Below are positions 1-12,600 of a stretch of DNA of 64,000 bases, piece after piece (within the stretch, counting starts at the first letter, position 1; every line of letters starts with the position of its first letter). The stretch covers positions 51,698,486 to 51,762,485 of the forward strand of contig OX123192.2 of NCBI GenBank assembly GCA_944739405.2, given 5' to 3'. Below the pieces are notes generated by a model. It was not told the DNA's origin. It worked only from the letters and a program-made list of their open reading frames with translations, and searched no databases. Made by a program: the position numbers and the translations under genes. The DNA is from Euclidia mi (lineage: Eukaryota; Arthropoda; Insecta; Lepidoptera; Erebidae).

Positions 1-103
1 AACCTTCTTTTTACATCGGTTAACGGCCGGTTTCAATATTCGATCTATCCATGGATTTTGAGATTCGAGATATATTTGACATATTGTGTATGGAGCTTAA
101 TAT

Positions 104-985
104 TTCAATAAAAATCGGGCAAGTGCGAGTCGGACTCGCGCACGAAGGGTTCTGTACCATCATCTATACAAGAAAATCACGTTGGTTGTATGTATACTTA
201 AATATTTTTTAAGTTTCTACCTGTTTATTATCGAGTAACGAATTGCTTAAAAAATACCTATGTTGTATGGGAGCCCCTTTTATTATTTACTTTTTTATTT
301 AATTATTTATTTTGAAAGGTAATATACAACTACATATTATGTGAAAATTTTAAGCGTCTACCTGTTACCGTCAGTAATTTTGAGCAAAAAATAAGAAAAA
401 AACACGTTTATTGTATGGCCCTCTTTAATATATTAACTTTTTTTTATTTTAAGTCTCTTCTTTCTCTTAGCGTTAGCCCAGTTTCAATCTGGGGTCCGCT
501 TACTAGTCTAACCGGATTTGGCTGAATATTAGCTTTTCCACAGAGCGACTGCCTGTCTGACCTCCGCAACCCGAAGGGATAGCGATATTCCATGGTTTAG
601 ACTAGTGTCAGTTTATTTAGAAGGTACTGACGCCCTGTAACGACTGTCAAAGATCTTCATGACAACCGGGACCGACGGCTTAACGTGCTCTCCGAGGCAC
701 GGGACAAGCGATAATTAACAATTCAATACGCACATAACTCCGAAAAGTCATTGGTGCGCGCCGTGGATTCGAACCCGATACCCTCTGCATAGCAGTCTGT
801 TGGTATATCCGCTCGGCTTTAAGTATTTGTTGTTATAATCGAAATATATAATGTGTGAAAATTTCAGCTTTCTAGCTACCACGGTTTATGAGATACAGCC
901 TGGTGACAGACAGACAGACAGTGGAGTCTTAGTAGTATGCCTATTTAAATTTTTTTCTAATTTAATAAATTACACCTAAAATGGT
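104..985 (+). repeat. Non-coding dispersed repeat, split by a SINE
   Basis: It starts with a distinctive GC-containing end (CGGGCAAGTGCGAGTCGG) and continues as AT-rich non-coding DNA. It ends near a short run of GACAGACAGACAG and the phrase gagtcttagtag. This 5' end and 3' block are familiar from dispersed repeats of moth genomes, which is recall rather than a search. A minus-strand SINE interrupts it at 455-817. No reading frame of note is present. The outer limits are approximate. Confidence 0.5.
455..817 (-). mobile_element. SINE-A copy 1 (tRNA-derived SINE)
   Basis: Read on the minus strand, this is a tRNA-like head with a B box (GGTTCGAATCC) and part of an A box, then the body shared with the copies at 15271 and 40468 (for example the phrases gcctcggagagcacgttaag and cctctgtggaaaagctaat-like tail). 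The first bases of the head are missing. Flanks TTTAAGT at 448-454 and 818-824 are a possible short target-site duplication. It lies inside the repeat at 104-985, so it is the younger of the two. Confidence 0.85.
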
Positions 986-2376
986 CATACTAAGTTTAGG
1001 AAGTTACACATTCAAGCGGATGTATGGTTGATACGCATATACGGTTACGATGAGATGACGACCCCTACGCGACGACATAGTTGAAGCCGAGAATCGCCGA
1101 GAACAACCGAACCACAGCCGAACGAATAGGGCTATGACACCGAAGTTTCATGCTCCTTACGTATGGTATGGTTCCTGTCTCACGTTTAAAAGCGCTGATG
1201 TTGTGAATGTTATTGGCTAACCTATTGAAAAAATTTACTTTTCGTTATAGCTATCATTTAGATCAGGCAAGCATGCGTAGTAATTATTCAATTTTGTTAA
1301 GTATACTTTGATTTTAGTCTTGGTAATTGTGTTTAGTTGAAACTTTCAGTTTATATTTATTTGATTAACGTAGTATTACATCATTTTATGAATTTGAAGG
1401 TGTGTAGGCTGGTTCATTTGATAAGTGTTTGTAGTTATTTGATCGATACCAAACAGTGTAGGTTAATTTTATTTAGGTAATGCTTATGTATAAGGCAAAT
1501 AAGTAGGTACCTATATCATTATTTTCCATTGCGGTATTGAGTTTATTCGTTGCATGTAATATCGTGGGTATAATATATATGTATAGATACAAGGTATACT
1601 TCCTATATGTATTATTATAGTTCTATTTGTCAAATGTTTGGAAAATAAAAGATACAACTATCAATTCTTACTTTCATTTATTCAGGTTGTCACAAGAGTA
1701 TATTTTAAAATCTAAAATTCTGTTTGATTCTACATTTACATTTAGCGCCACGTTCGCAAAGCAAGGGCATATAACCAAGAGAAAGAACGTGGCAAGAAAA
1801 CTCTTGGCCATTCTTTTAATAGTTATAGTTATCGTTTATAAAAGCGGTACAATCAAGACATATCGGATAGCAAGGTTGTGGGTTGTTCCATATGTCAAAA
1901 GTAACTATTACCTTAATACAATAGATTAGCATAATTCATTTAGTAATATTCACCACAGATATATTTACCATAGGTGTATTTACCACTGAAATATTCACTA
2001 TATGATGTATATAATAGACACGACTTGTTTCTCAGCATAAATTCGATTCTATACTATATGATACCCCAAGTTCTGAACTTTAACATCTCACAACTGACGG
2101 AACCACCCACAATATCAATTATACAATTGCTAAGCTACATTAATTATACATTGTCTATATTGACAATACTCTAAATAACACAAAACACAATATAAAAACA
2201 CAATAATATAAAAGTCAGAATTATATCGTACCTTAGTTAGCCGTTGCCGGGGCGGAACTGAACCTGAACAGAGCCTGTTCTCCTTTTATATCCTATTTAC
2301 ACGTTTGACAGTGTCAACGTCAGATCAAATTGTATATTTATTGTTGGCAACACTATAAATTTAAAACATACCAACC
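986..2376. other. AT-rich stretch, nothing recognised
   Basis: No coding sequence, RNA gene or repeat could be supported. The short open frames at 1627-1929 and 1974-2174 have no recognisable motif and read as chance frames in AT-rich DNA. Confidence 0.6.
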
Positions 2377-2426
2377 ATCAATACGATATAACCATATACT
2401 ATCGTATATGGTTATATCGTATTGAT
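2377..2426. repeat. Perfect 23-bp hairpin, 4-nt TATC loop
   Basis: The left arm 2377-2399 is exactly complementary to the right arm 2404-2426, with loop TATC at 2400-2403. It is followed after 8 bases by a second hairpin with the same loop. Confidence 0.95.
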
Positions 2427-2434
2427 TAGCATAT

Positions 2435-2474
2435 TTATGTATAGCATAAACCTATCGGTTTATGCTATACATAA
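2435..2474. repeat. Perfect 18-bp hairpin, 4-nt TATC loop
   Basis: Arms 2435-2452 and 2457-2474 are exact reverse complements around the loop TATC (2453-2456). The arm sequence differs from the neighbouring hairpin at 2377-2426, although the loop is identical. Confidence 0.95.
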
Positions 2475-3257
2475 TTAATGATACAATATATTTAGTTTTA
2501 TATTGTTTGTTATGAATAACCCTAAAATATATCTTCTAGTAACTTAACCTAAAACCTAACCTAAAAGTAACAATGATGTAAATTCTAGCCAGATTTATAA
2601 CAGATTGATATTCGAGCTTTTCCTGGGATTATAAATAGGTACTTACAAATGAAACACACATATTTTAAATGTACTTAATTTGATATTTTTGTTGATTAAT
2701 TTTCAAAATATTTCTAATAATCTATCACATGCTTAATTGATTTTTTTATTAAATAGGTAAGTCTATGGTGTAGATTAAATAAGTTTTGTTTATAATAAAA
2801 TTGTTCAATAGGACGGTATTTCAACACTTTGATTTCTAGATCCTCATGTTTGTAGTAGGTGCCTACATATGTACCTGCCTACTTATGAGTTTTAGCAAAT
2901 TATTTTTTCGGCAGTCTTCACATGCTACCATATTATTAATGCTATATTAAAAAAGAACTGTTAATTTTCTATTGATGGTAAAGTGTTAAAGGCTAGGTTT
3001 TTTAATGCGTGAAAGATAGTTAAATAGTTAGGTAATTGTTTTGCATTTCACACCATTCGTGTATTTAATTTGGTTTCCTTTGATTATTTGAAATACTTTG
3101 TTTTCTTACAAGATATCATCTTTGAAGGTAAACAATCTTCGTTCGAGATATATATATATGGTGCATATGGTTCCCACCAAGAACTTATGGTTCCAAGCCA
3201 ACCTCACCTGCAAGTGGTGCACCTGCCGATCAACGGACGAGGCTCTGGCAATCAAAA
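2475..3257. other. AT-rich stretch, nothing recognised
   Basis: No supported feature. Open frames around 3070-3367 run into a SINE-B remnant and are not genes. Confidence 0.6.
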
Positions 3258-3375
3258 TATCCCGAAAAGCGGCAATAGGCTCGCCACCTATTACGTGGGA
3301 TCAAAACACTGGTGAAAAGTGGGCGTTTAATATGCCTCTGCCTACCCCTTCGTGGAAACAGGCGTGAGTCCATGT
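3258..3375 (+). mobile_element. SINE-B 3' remnant
   Basis: The phrases GGCAATAGGCTCGCC, TATTACGTGGGA and CTGCCTACCCCTTCG followed by AGGCGTGAGTC match the 3' half of the SINE-B copies at 58769 and 26362. The tRNA-like head is absent, so this is a truncated old copy. Confidence 0.75.
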
Positions 3376-3973
3376 ATGTATGTATATATTTCTTGTGTGT
3401 ATGTCACTTAACTCCTTCTAAACGACTGGACCGATCTTGATGAAATTTTTGTGTGTGTTCAAGGGGACTTGAGAATGGCTTAGATTTACAATTCAGTCCA
3501 CTGGAAAATGATTTTTATTTAATTTTTAATTTGTAAGTAGTTGTAGATTTTGGCATGTTTCACATTGGAACCGACGGACTGCGCTGCTCGCAGTGTCAAA
3601 TCTTACATTAATAATTTCGCCATGGAGTACATCAAAACCTTACCTGAATAATAAAACATTAAAAAATAAAGATTTCGAGTCCACAACATATAATCGCAAA
3701 ATTCTTATTGTCGAGTATTTTGTTAAATTCATATGATGATAGACGAATTACAGTCGCCATATTGGCCACTTTAGAGAAACGTCACAGATACCAGATAACA
3801 TTTTGAGTACTAAAGTAGTTTGTAGTTTGTATATTAAATTTCTTAAACAGTTAAAACGACAATTATGCAAGTATGCGCCCAATAAAGGAGATTTGTGTTA
3901 CCCCGAACATAGATGATATACCATAACTAGAGAACCCCGATTTTACGGGAGCGAAGCCGCGGGCAAAAGCTAG
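3376..3973 (+). mobile_element. Non-autonomous Helitron-like element
   Basis: The 3' end is GCGAAGCCGCGGGC, then AAAAGCTAG, followed by T at 3974. A GC-rich hairpin close to a CTRR terminus (here CTAG at 3970-3973) placed before a T is the standard Helitron 3' end. The 5' part (gtcacttaactccttctaaacg, split here as cttaactcc and taaacgactgg) resembles the leader of moth Helitron repeats. No transposase is encoded. The 5' boundary is uncertain. Confidence 0.7.
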
Positions 3974-3982
3974 TATTATATA

Positions 3983-4250
3983 TATATTGAATATTTATAC
4001 CGGTTGGCGCCGCGGGAGTATAAGCGGCAGCTACGCCGAAGGTCGCGGATTCGATTCCCGCTCAAGTGAAACATTTGTGTGTATGAACATGGATGTTTGT
4101 CTGGGTCTGGGTGTTTCTATGTATAATATGTATGTATTTACAAAAAAAAAGTATATAATAATATGTATGTTTATCCATTATCTATTACCCATAGTACAAG
4201 CTTCTGCTTAGTTTGGGACTAGATGGTGTTACGTAAATGTGGTAGAATAC
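3983..4250 (+). mobile_element. SINE-D, tRNA-derived SINE
   Basis: The head GGTTGGCGCCGCGGGAG resembles a Pol III A box, and GGATTCGATTCCC is a good B box 45-50 bases further on. The tail has ttgtctgggtctgggtgttt, an A-rich run, and acccatagtacaagcttctg-type sequence, a pattern I recognise from moth SINEs. It sits just downstream of the Helitron end at 3973. It is not a tRNA gene: no cloverleaf closes and the body is long. Confidence 0.7.
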
Positions 4251-4307
4251 TTAACTTTTAGTTCACAGCTACATCTTCAATTTGTTTTCATTTAGTTGTG
4301 CTATATG

Positions 4308-4925
4308 TCGTGTGGTTTCCGGCAGATTAGAATAGGACCACCCTCTATCTTACCGAGGTGTCGTAAGAGACGACTAAGGTACACTAACCGACTCAACGCA
4401 AAGCAAAAGTAACTCTAGCTGATCGCGGACTGCTCGTTGATGGCGAGGTAATTCGCTGATGGCGAGTTATCGATTCAAAGACGGAAAACTCGAAACAAAC
4501 CCGGAATGGAACTGTCCGTTAGACCCGAGTCAGTTTTCTGCAGCCGATCCAGCACTACACGTAGTGACTTGTCACTCCTGTGGATTCTGCCGGGAAGGCC
4601 GAGAGGGTGGTGTAGGTTCTAGGCACGCCTGCATCACCTAACTCCTTTTGCCCAGGCAACACAGCGTTCGTGGAGAGGATACTTCACACACCAATCACAC
4701 CTTGGTGGAAAACAACACGGAGGGTGGCAGTGACCGGTTATAAGTCCGTGCATATAGGCGTAAGCGCGGGCACCAGGGGTCACTCTCGACAGTGGGAGGG
4801 TCCATCGTAGGCCCACTGACAAGTTACCGCCCGCTTCAAGCCGGGCAGCCCTCGGCCAGTAAGGTACTCGTCCGCCTCGGTACTGTCTTGTTCCTCTTGG
4901 GTGTATGGAGCACTAGAGACTAAGA
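4308..4925 (+). repeat. GC-rich repeat leader, possible 5' region of a non-LTR element
   Basis: It begins with the module gtgtggttt...ccaccctctatctta...ggtgtcgtaagagacgac, which also forms the 5' part of the composite SINEs at 17231 and 24291 and of the chimeric SINE at 53476-53716. The shared phrase GACGGAAAACTCGA follows. The rest is clearly more GC-rich than the neighbourhood and then switches abruptly to the AT-rich Helitron. A GC-rich 5' untranslated region of a retroelement is the likeliest explanation. The frames at 4459-4641 and 4634-4822 (minus) have no known motif. Confidence 0.4.
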
Positions 4926-4929
4926 GAGA

Positions 4930-7900
4930 GAGGATTTTTTAGCAGAACAACAGTTGAGGCAATCTTCGTCAAGATTAAATGAAAGTTATATTGAAAGAAT
5001 TGACCGGCTACAACAAGAATTATATATGAAGAATACGTCACTCTACAAAACATGAATCTTTTATTTTAAGACAGCAACGACTCCAAAACGATCGTTTACG
5101 ACTCGCGAGTCTGGAATCAGATGAGCATCTCTAGAGCAACGACTTTCAGTCTTTATTAAGCGTGAACATGCGTAATCTCAACTTTTAAGATACAGGGTCA
5201 AGTGTACCATTTGTTAGGTTCATTGTTGCAAATAGAAAATGCGAGGGAATCATTTTTACAAATTTATTTTATAAGTATCATACTGCAACGAGACGCTAGA
5301 TTGCAATGTATTCCAAATGTAAACTCAGAGTTAGTTGAAAGCTTGCAAGAAATGCTTTGTGAAAGAAATCCTTACATTCGTGACTTTAAAACTGCCCTTC
5401 AATTTCTACCATCAGATTCAAATGACTATAAAATCGTTATTAATGTTGATCGTCGACCTGCAATGGAACATCGAGGTCGTCATAATGAACCGACAACTAA
5501 TGAAGTATATTCTGTACTTCTGATAGATTAGCAATGTGATGAAAGGGATATTGTACTTCACAGACAAGAATATCGCTTACAGTGAATTGCAGAAACACAT
5601 AGATCTTATGATGCCTTGCAGTATCCTCTCATATTTGTTCATGGCGAAGATGGATATAATTTTGCTGTTTATCAAAAACATCCCCGAACGGGCCAACTAA
5701 ACTATAATAAAAAAGTATTCGCTCTGCATATTATTGCTATCGATTAATGGTAAGAGAAAATGAACACGATAATTTGCAATATTATAAACAATTATTTAAC
5801 CAGTACTTAGTTGATGTATATGCCAAAACTGAAACAGAACGACTAATATTCATACGAACTAATCAGAAAAAACTCAGAGTTGAAAATTATATTCATCATC
5901 AGGATGCTTTAAATCAAAATGAAAGTGCGTCGAACTTAGGAAGATTAGTAATTTTACCGTCATCCTTCACAGGGAGACCGCGTTATATGCACGAACGCAC
6001 ACAAGATGCATTTTGCTATGTTAGGAAATATGGACGCCGTGACATATTTATAACATTATAACTAACCCAAAATGGAATGAAATTACTAACAAACTTTACG
6101 TTGGTCAATTGCCGTCTGACCGTCATGATATAGTTTCTAGAGTTTTTAAACAGAAATCAAAGAAAATTATGGATCTTTTGGTAAAAGTTTTTTTTTGGTT
6201 CCGTTCGCTGTTTTATGTACAGTGTAGAATGACAGAAGCGCGGCTTACCACACGCCCATATTTTGTTTTATTTAGAAAATAAAATTACTGCTGAGAAAAT
6301 TGATGACATAATCCTAGCAGAATTACCTATCCAGGAGAATGATTCAGATCTATTTGAAATAGTAAAAACCCACATGGTACATGGCCAGTGTGGCGTTCAA
6401 AATCCTTTATTACTCTGCATGAAGAACGGCAGTTGTAGTTAGAAATTCCCTAAATCATTCACAACTGAAACCATGACAGGCGAGGATGGTTATCCTTTTT
6501 ATAGACGTCGTTCACCTGAAAATGGTGGTGCGCAAACGACAATCCGATCACGATCTAATCCGAATATTAATGTGGATAATCGCTGGATCGTTCAATTCTC
6601 ACCCATACTTTAAGGAGCATTTGAAACGCATATCAACATTGAACTTTGTAGCAGTATAAAATCCGTAAAGTACATCTGCAAATACGTAAATAAAGGTTCA
6701 GATTTAGCGGTGTTTGGTGTTCAAAATCACAATGACGAAGTGACTATATACCAGAATGGCAGATATATTAGCACTTCCGAAGCAGTTTGGCGAATGTTAT
6801 CTTTCTCCATACACGAACGTTTTCCTCCGGTTATGCATAGATATACATTTAGAAAACGGCCAGAGAGTATATTTTGATCCCAATAATATCCAAGGAGCAC
6901 TGGAATGTCCATGCAATACGTTAGTACATGCATATAAATCTATGACGCAATACTATTTTAATGGCGTTTTACAAATTTATTTCAAAATGACGAATTTGCA
7001 GCGACTCTGTTTTACCAAATGGTTCCATCATATTTTACTTTTGACAAGCAAAGCGGCACTTTATACCGACGACGCCGAGGAACTCCTATTGAAGGTCAGC
7101 CTGGAGTATTTCGCAAGCAATCATCGGGCAGGATTGCAGGATTACTTACGAATGTTTTTAGAGGGCCAACTTCATTTAAAAGTTTAAAAATTGTGAACGG
7201 TGTTACACATCCCACCTACCAAGCAGCATGCCTAGCGCTTGGTTTGCAGGAAAATGATACTCATTGGCAGGATACGTTAACTAATGCGTGTGTAACCAGT
7301 ACCACACCCAAGCTGCTAGAGTTATTCGCTATTATGTTGGTTTTCTGTAGTGTATCCAATCCATTAAAGTTATGGAATAAATTTAAAAATCATTGCACCG
7401 TGGATTATATTCAACACCTACAACGTCATATTTCAGACGCAGACATAGGCGTTCATATTGAAAATGTGACTAACCGAGCACTACTATAATTACAAGACGT
7501 TGTTCTCTCAATATTATAGGTGGTGATAACATCGAAAATTATGGTTTACCATGTCCTCAAGCACCTGCTGAGGTTCCTGATTATTTGAAAAGAGAATATT
7601 TCGAACAAATGAACTTTGATCCAGTTGAACTTCAGCAAACTATAAATTTCAATGAACCGAGATTAAATAGTGAACAAAGTTATGTCTATCAGCACCTTAT
7701 GGATATGGTGACCGCCCGTGCTGGCGGCGTATAATTTTTAGACGCCCCGGGTGGCACTGGCAAAACATTCCTCATTAATTTATTATTAGCCAAAATATGT
7801 TCAAATAAAAATATTGCTATAGCTGTGGCATCGGCGGGTACTGTCGCAACATTACTTCCAGGTAGCAAAACAGCTCATAATGTTTAAAATACCGATCGAA

Positions 7901-8863
7901 GCAGACCGTATGGAAAATCCTGTTTGCGGTATTTCTAAAAAGAGCCAAAAAGCTAAAGTTATACAAGACTGCGTTTTCGTAGTGTGGGATGAGTGTACTA
8001 TAGCAAACAAAATATCGATAGAAGCTGTTAATAGAACCATGCAAGATTTAAGGAGCAATAATTTACTATTCGTAGGTATGACGTTAAGTAATATTTTTCT
8101 TGATATCGGAGAATGCAAATATCCCGAAATCAATGAAAAACATGAAATTGTAATTCCATCTGGTCTTGGCGATGTAGTAGCGGATACAGAAAGATTAATT
8201 AAAACTGTTCATGATCACATTCACCTCCTTAATAGAAAAGAAGACTCTTTGTTATGTGAGCGATCAATCCTCGCAAGGAATGATCAAGTATGTTTTCTTA
8301 ATAGTTACATTCTAGAAAAGATTCCTGGTGATTCAATATCGTACCTGTCTATAAATACTACATGCAGTATAGACGAAGCAGTACATAACCCAGTCGAATT
8401 TTTAAATAGCATTACAGCTCCTGGTATTTCCCAACATAAAATTGACCTCAAGGTTGGTGTACCCATTATACTGCTGCGTAATTTAAAGCCGCCAAAACTG
8501 TGTAATGGCACTACATTGCGTGTAAAAAGTTTACAAAAGAATGTCATAGAAGCTGTGATAATTACTGGTTGTGGCAAAGGTGAAACAGTTTTTATTCCAA
8601 GAATTCCTATAATTCCCTCCAATTACCCAATCCAATTTAAAAGGTTGCAATTTCCTATATGTGTTAGTTTTGCAATGACTATTAATAAGTCGCAAGGCCA
8701 AACCCTCCAAAAGTTAACATTGATTTAAGCAAGGGTTGCTTTAGCCATAGACAACTATACGTGGCAAGTTCGCTAGTGGGTGACGCCACAAACGTAGTTA
8801 TCCTAACCAACGAAAATAGTACACCCAAATATCATGTACAAAGAGGTATTGACATAAAATAGT
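4930..8863 (+). pseudogene. Helitron transposase (Rep/helicase), decayed
   Basis: This is an autonomous Helitron protein gene broken by stops and frameshifts. In order: a glutamine-rich leader (about 4930-5020); the Helitron-like N-terminal domain (5202-6061, phrases MVRENEHDN and YAKTETERL); the HUH nuclease motif GLPHAHIL, with the two histidines at 6251-6259; the Rep tyrosine motif YICKYVNKG (Tyr codons 6671 and 6683); then a Pif1-family helicase with Walker A GGTGKT (7750-7767), Walker B VVWDEC (about 7978), and the C-terminal motif TINKSQGQT (about 8675). After a one-base shift the frame ends at a TAG at 8861. In-frame stops occur at about 5529, 5583 and 5736, among others. The active-site motifs survive although the frame does not, so decay is moderate. 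In the family this protein nicks and unwinds DNA for rolling-circle transposition in the nucleus. Confidence 0.92.
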
Positions 8864-9413
8864 TTCTTACAAAAGCTAAGTAATAAAAATTTTCACATCG
8901 TTAACTTCAATATTTGCGAATTTTCAAACAAACTTTAATCCTCTATTTCACCTCTTGAATTCTAATTTTCCTAAAATAGGTATTGAATCAATAATTCAAT
9001 TTATTTTGTTACATATAGCTTAATATTATTTTCCGAATGCTGTCTACAAAACCAATTTTTTTTTAAACAACAACCTTTATTTTAATGCCCAAGAGCATTT
9101 CAGCAACAGCCCTTTCCCATTGCTGGATACGAGCCTCTTCTCATTTCGAGAAGGGCGACGCCTTAGTCCAACACCCTGGTTAAGTGCGACTTCAAATACA
9201 GTGACATCATATTGTGCTGTAACAACAGCATGCTAAAATTAACAAATCCATAATTTGTGATTAAGATGTTACTAAGTACTATTATTATAAGACGGGTTGT
9301 AAAAGGACCCTTAACGAAAACTGAAATCCCATATTGTACTAATCATTACGAGCATTTTTAACTTCGGCGCCATGCATACTTTCACCTATTATAAACATAG
9401 GTTATAAAGAACA
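8864..9413. other. Helitron 3' flank with an unassigned repeat
   Basis: No gene. A block at about 9060-9210, preceded by a T run, contains cccattgctggatacgagcc. It resembles the minus-strand 3' ends of moth LINEs (compare 24005-24085) but is too diverged to assign. The rest is AT-rich. Confidence 0.4.
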
Positions 9414-9541
<128 letters not shown>

Positions 9542-9654
9542 CTTGCCTGCTATAAGTACCAAACTACCTACAGAACGAACTATGATAAAACTTTGCAGTA
9601 ATAAAGTTTGCTTGTACGCCAGAACGATACCTTTTGTCTCAATAATCGACATCA

Positions 9655-9675
9655 TACGAGCGAAGCCGCGGGCTA
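9655..9675 (+). mobile_element. Helitron 3' terminal hairpin, truncated
   Basis: GAGCGAAGCCGCGGGC matches the subterminal hairpin found complete at 3950-3973, but the final AAAAGCTAG is missing. The sequence instead runs into TAA repeats and the Dong-like element. It may be the 3' end of the autonomous Helitron at 4930-8863. Confidence 0.55.
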
Positions 9676-12600
9676 TAATATAATAATAATATACGAGTAG
9701 TTCTCTCCGCCGTCGACACCGTCACCTGTGCGGCGGCGTGGGAAAGGCCGGCCACCAGCGTGCTTGGGACCTCGGGGCCCACCGGCCCCAAACAGGGTCC
9801 TCGCTGCCGGTGGTAATGTGCAGCGCATGAAGTGGTCAATGTCGATAAATGAAAACGTCATGCGCGCATATTTTGGGGCTACAGAGGGAGGCACTAACCT
9901 CACTGCGTACCGCAGTCGCATGCTCCTCTTGTTTCAGGCCTTGGAACCAAGCATCAACGTCACGGCTCAACGTCTATCGGATCAGGTGCGCGTTATCCAG
10001 CGCAGTTGCAAGCTGGATGAAGCTGTACTTGATAGGCTTCGCTCAGAGTACATACCTTCGAGCCATGCCATCCCCACTCAAACGAATACTGCGTCAGTAA
10101 TACCGAATGTGACGCTTCAGATATTAACGTCATTGCGGAGGAGGGTGACATGGCAAATAATGTAAGTACACAGTGCAATGAGGAGGTAAAGGACGCTTTG
10201 GAATGTGCGATACGGGAATACCGGTACGTGGCACCCATGATTAGGCCCCGTCTACCGCGTTTTCCTATGCATAGACGAAATATAGCGCTGGTATGTGCTC
10301 TTGACTCGCTATTGTCTAGTTATCTAGAGAATAGTGAGGACCTTGGCGATACTCATTCAATTTTGTGCTGTGCTGCCGTGGCAGCATGTCGTGTAGCAGG
10401 TGTTAAGCTGCCCGTAGATGATACTGCTGTACGACAAAGATCGGCTGTCCCGGCGTGACAGTGCAGGATTGAGCGGCGTATTGCCGAGGCAAGAGCACTT
10501 ATTGGTAAGCTTACCTGTTTTAGGGCGGGGAATACACGCCCCAGGGTAATGCGCTTTGTGAAACGGGCTTTCGTGGGGACTAATATTAGTCCTCACGAGT
10601 ATATATCCCGTATCACAGAGCGGATTGACTTCCTAAAACAGAAAGTCTATGCATGGGCAAACCAAATACGTAGATTCAAAAACCGGGTAGACCGGTATAC
10701 CATAAATCGTTCATTCCAAAGTGACCAGAGGTGGGTATAAAGAAGCTGGGAGCGACCAGATCTATGTGTGACTGATATGCACCGACCGGACGGGGACACC
10801 ACAATCACGTTTTGGCGTGGCATCTGGTCGGTGCTCATTGGCCACACTGAAGGCGATTGGATGCGAGATGTCGAACGTGCATGCGAAAATATCCCAGAAA
10901 TGGAATGCGTGGTCATCTCTAGCCAGGATGTTACAAATGCAGTCCGTCCATTAGCTAATTGGAAATCTCCTGGTAGGGACGGACTGCACAATTTCTGACT
11001 AAAGTGGCTACGTAGTTCGCATGGCCGTTTGGCATCTCAATTTCAATTAGCCATAGATTCTGGTACGTTACCAGCTTTTATGACTGCTGGCATTACCCAC
11101 TTGCTCCATAAGACTGGGTGTACTAGCGAGCCCGGCAATTATAGACCGATTACATGCTTACCATCGGTCTATAAACTTCTTACATATATTCTGAGAGCTA
11201 AAATAGCTAAACACGTTGAAGTTAATTCAATTATGTCAGCCTCTCAGAATGGATGTAGGAAGGGGGCTCGTGATACTAAGAAGCTCCTCCTCATTGACAT
11301 GGCCATTAGCCAGCAAGTTCGCCGTACCCGAAAGGATCTGGCGGCATGTTGGATAGATTATAAGAAAGCGTATGACTCCGTACCGCATACATGGCTTTTG
11401 AAGCTGCTGGAGTTGTATAAAGTAAATACTAGTCTACGCACTTTTCTAAAGACATGTATGGGGCAATGGAATACGGTTCTTAGCTATCCAGGATGTCGAA
11501 GGATCCAGGAGGACGGTAAACTGATCAGAATTGAGCGGAGAATTTTCCAAGGCGACAGTCTGAGCCCCCTTTGGTTTTGCTTAGCCATGAACCCTCTCAG
11601 TACATTACTGGAGGGTTCAGGGCTAGGTTACAGGTTACAGGGAAGCGGTCAGGTCATATCTCACCTGTTATTCATGGATGACCTGAAGTTATTTGCCCAC
11701 TCTGATGCCCGATTGCTAGATTTACTAAACAAATATGGAGTTCGGTGTGGATAAATGTGCTGTCATTCATGTGAAGCAGGGCAGGATGGTGGAATCTGAG
11801 GGGCTCCAACTCTCAGATTCCATTAACCTAAGATCGCTTCTCTTAACCGATACCTATAAGTACTTGGGTATGTCACAGGCTTTAAATATCAATGAAGCTG
11901 ACATGAAACAATCGCTGCAAGAACGTTTCTTTGGCCGCCTGAAAAAAGTATTGAAAAGTCTTTTATCAGGTGACAATAAGGTGCGAGCTTGCAACGGTTG
12001 GTTCATGCAACTTCTGGTATACTCCTTTGGCATACTCAAGTGGACTCAGACTGAATAAGACGCTTTGGACAGGAGAGTCCGTACATTGCTGACTGCACAT
12101 CGTATGCATCATCCACGTTCATCCGTGATGAGGTTGTACATCCCGCGGAAGTGTGGGGGTCGAGGCTTTTTGAATGCCAAGACCCTACACAACCGCGAAG
12201 TGTGCAATCTCAGAGACTATTTTCTGCGGACAAATGTGGAAATGCATCGCGATGTTGTCGCAGTGGACAATGGGCTCACCCCGCTCAAGTTGGCTAAGGA
12301 AAACTGGCGCAAACCTATAGTACTAAGCACTGATGATCGCAAGTCTGTATGGCAGAGCAAGGAGCTGCATGGCAGGTTCTACTGGGCTCTCCATGGGCCC
12401 GATGTAGACCTATTAGCTTCGGTGAACTGGCTACGCTTCGGTGACCTTTTTGGTGAAACCAAAGGGTTTGTCTGTGCAATTGCGGACGAAGTTATCAAGA
12501 CGAATAACTACCGGAAATATATCCTGAGGGATGGCACTACGGATATCTGTCGTGCTTGTTACCAACCTGGTGAATCCCTCAGGCATATCGTTTCCGGATG

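Noticed and set aside
4459..4822. Overlapping frames in the GC-rich block
   Set aside because: Both strands are open by GC content alone. The block matches a non-coding module found in SINEs.
8305..8622. Minus-strand frame opposite the Helitron helicase
   Set aside because: Shadow of the helicase, whose motifs are on the plus strand.
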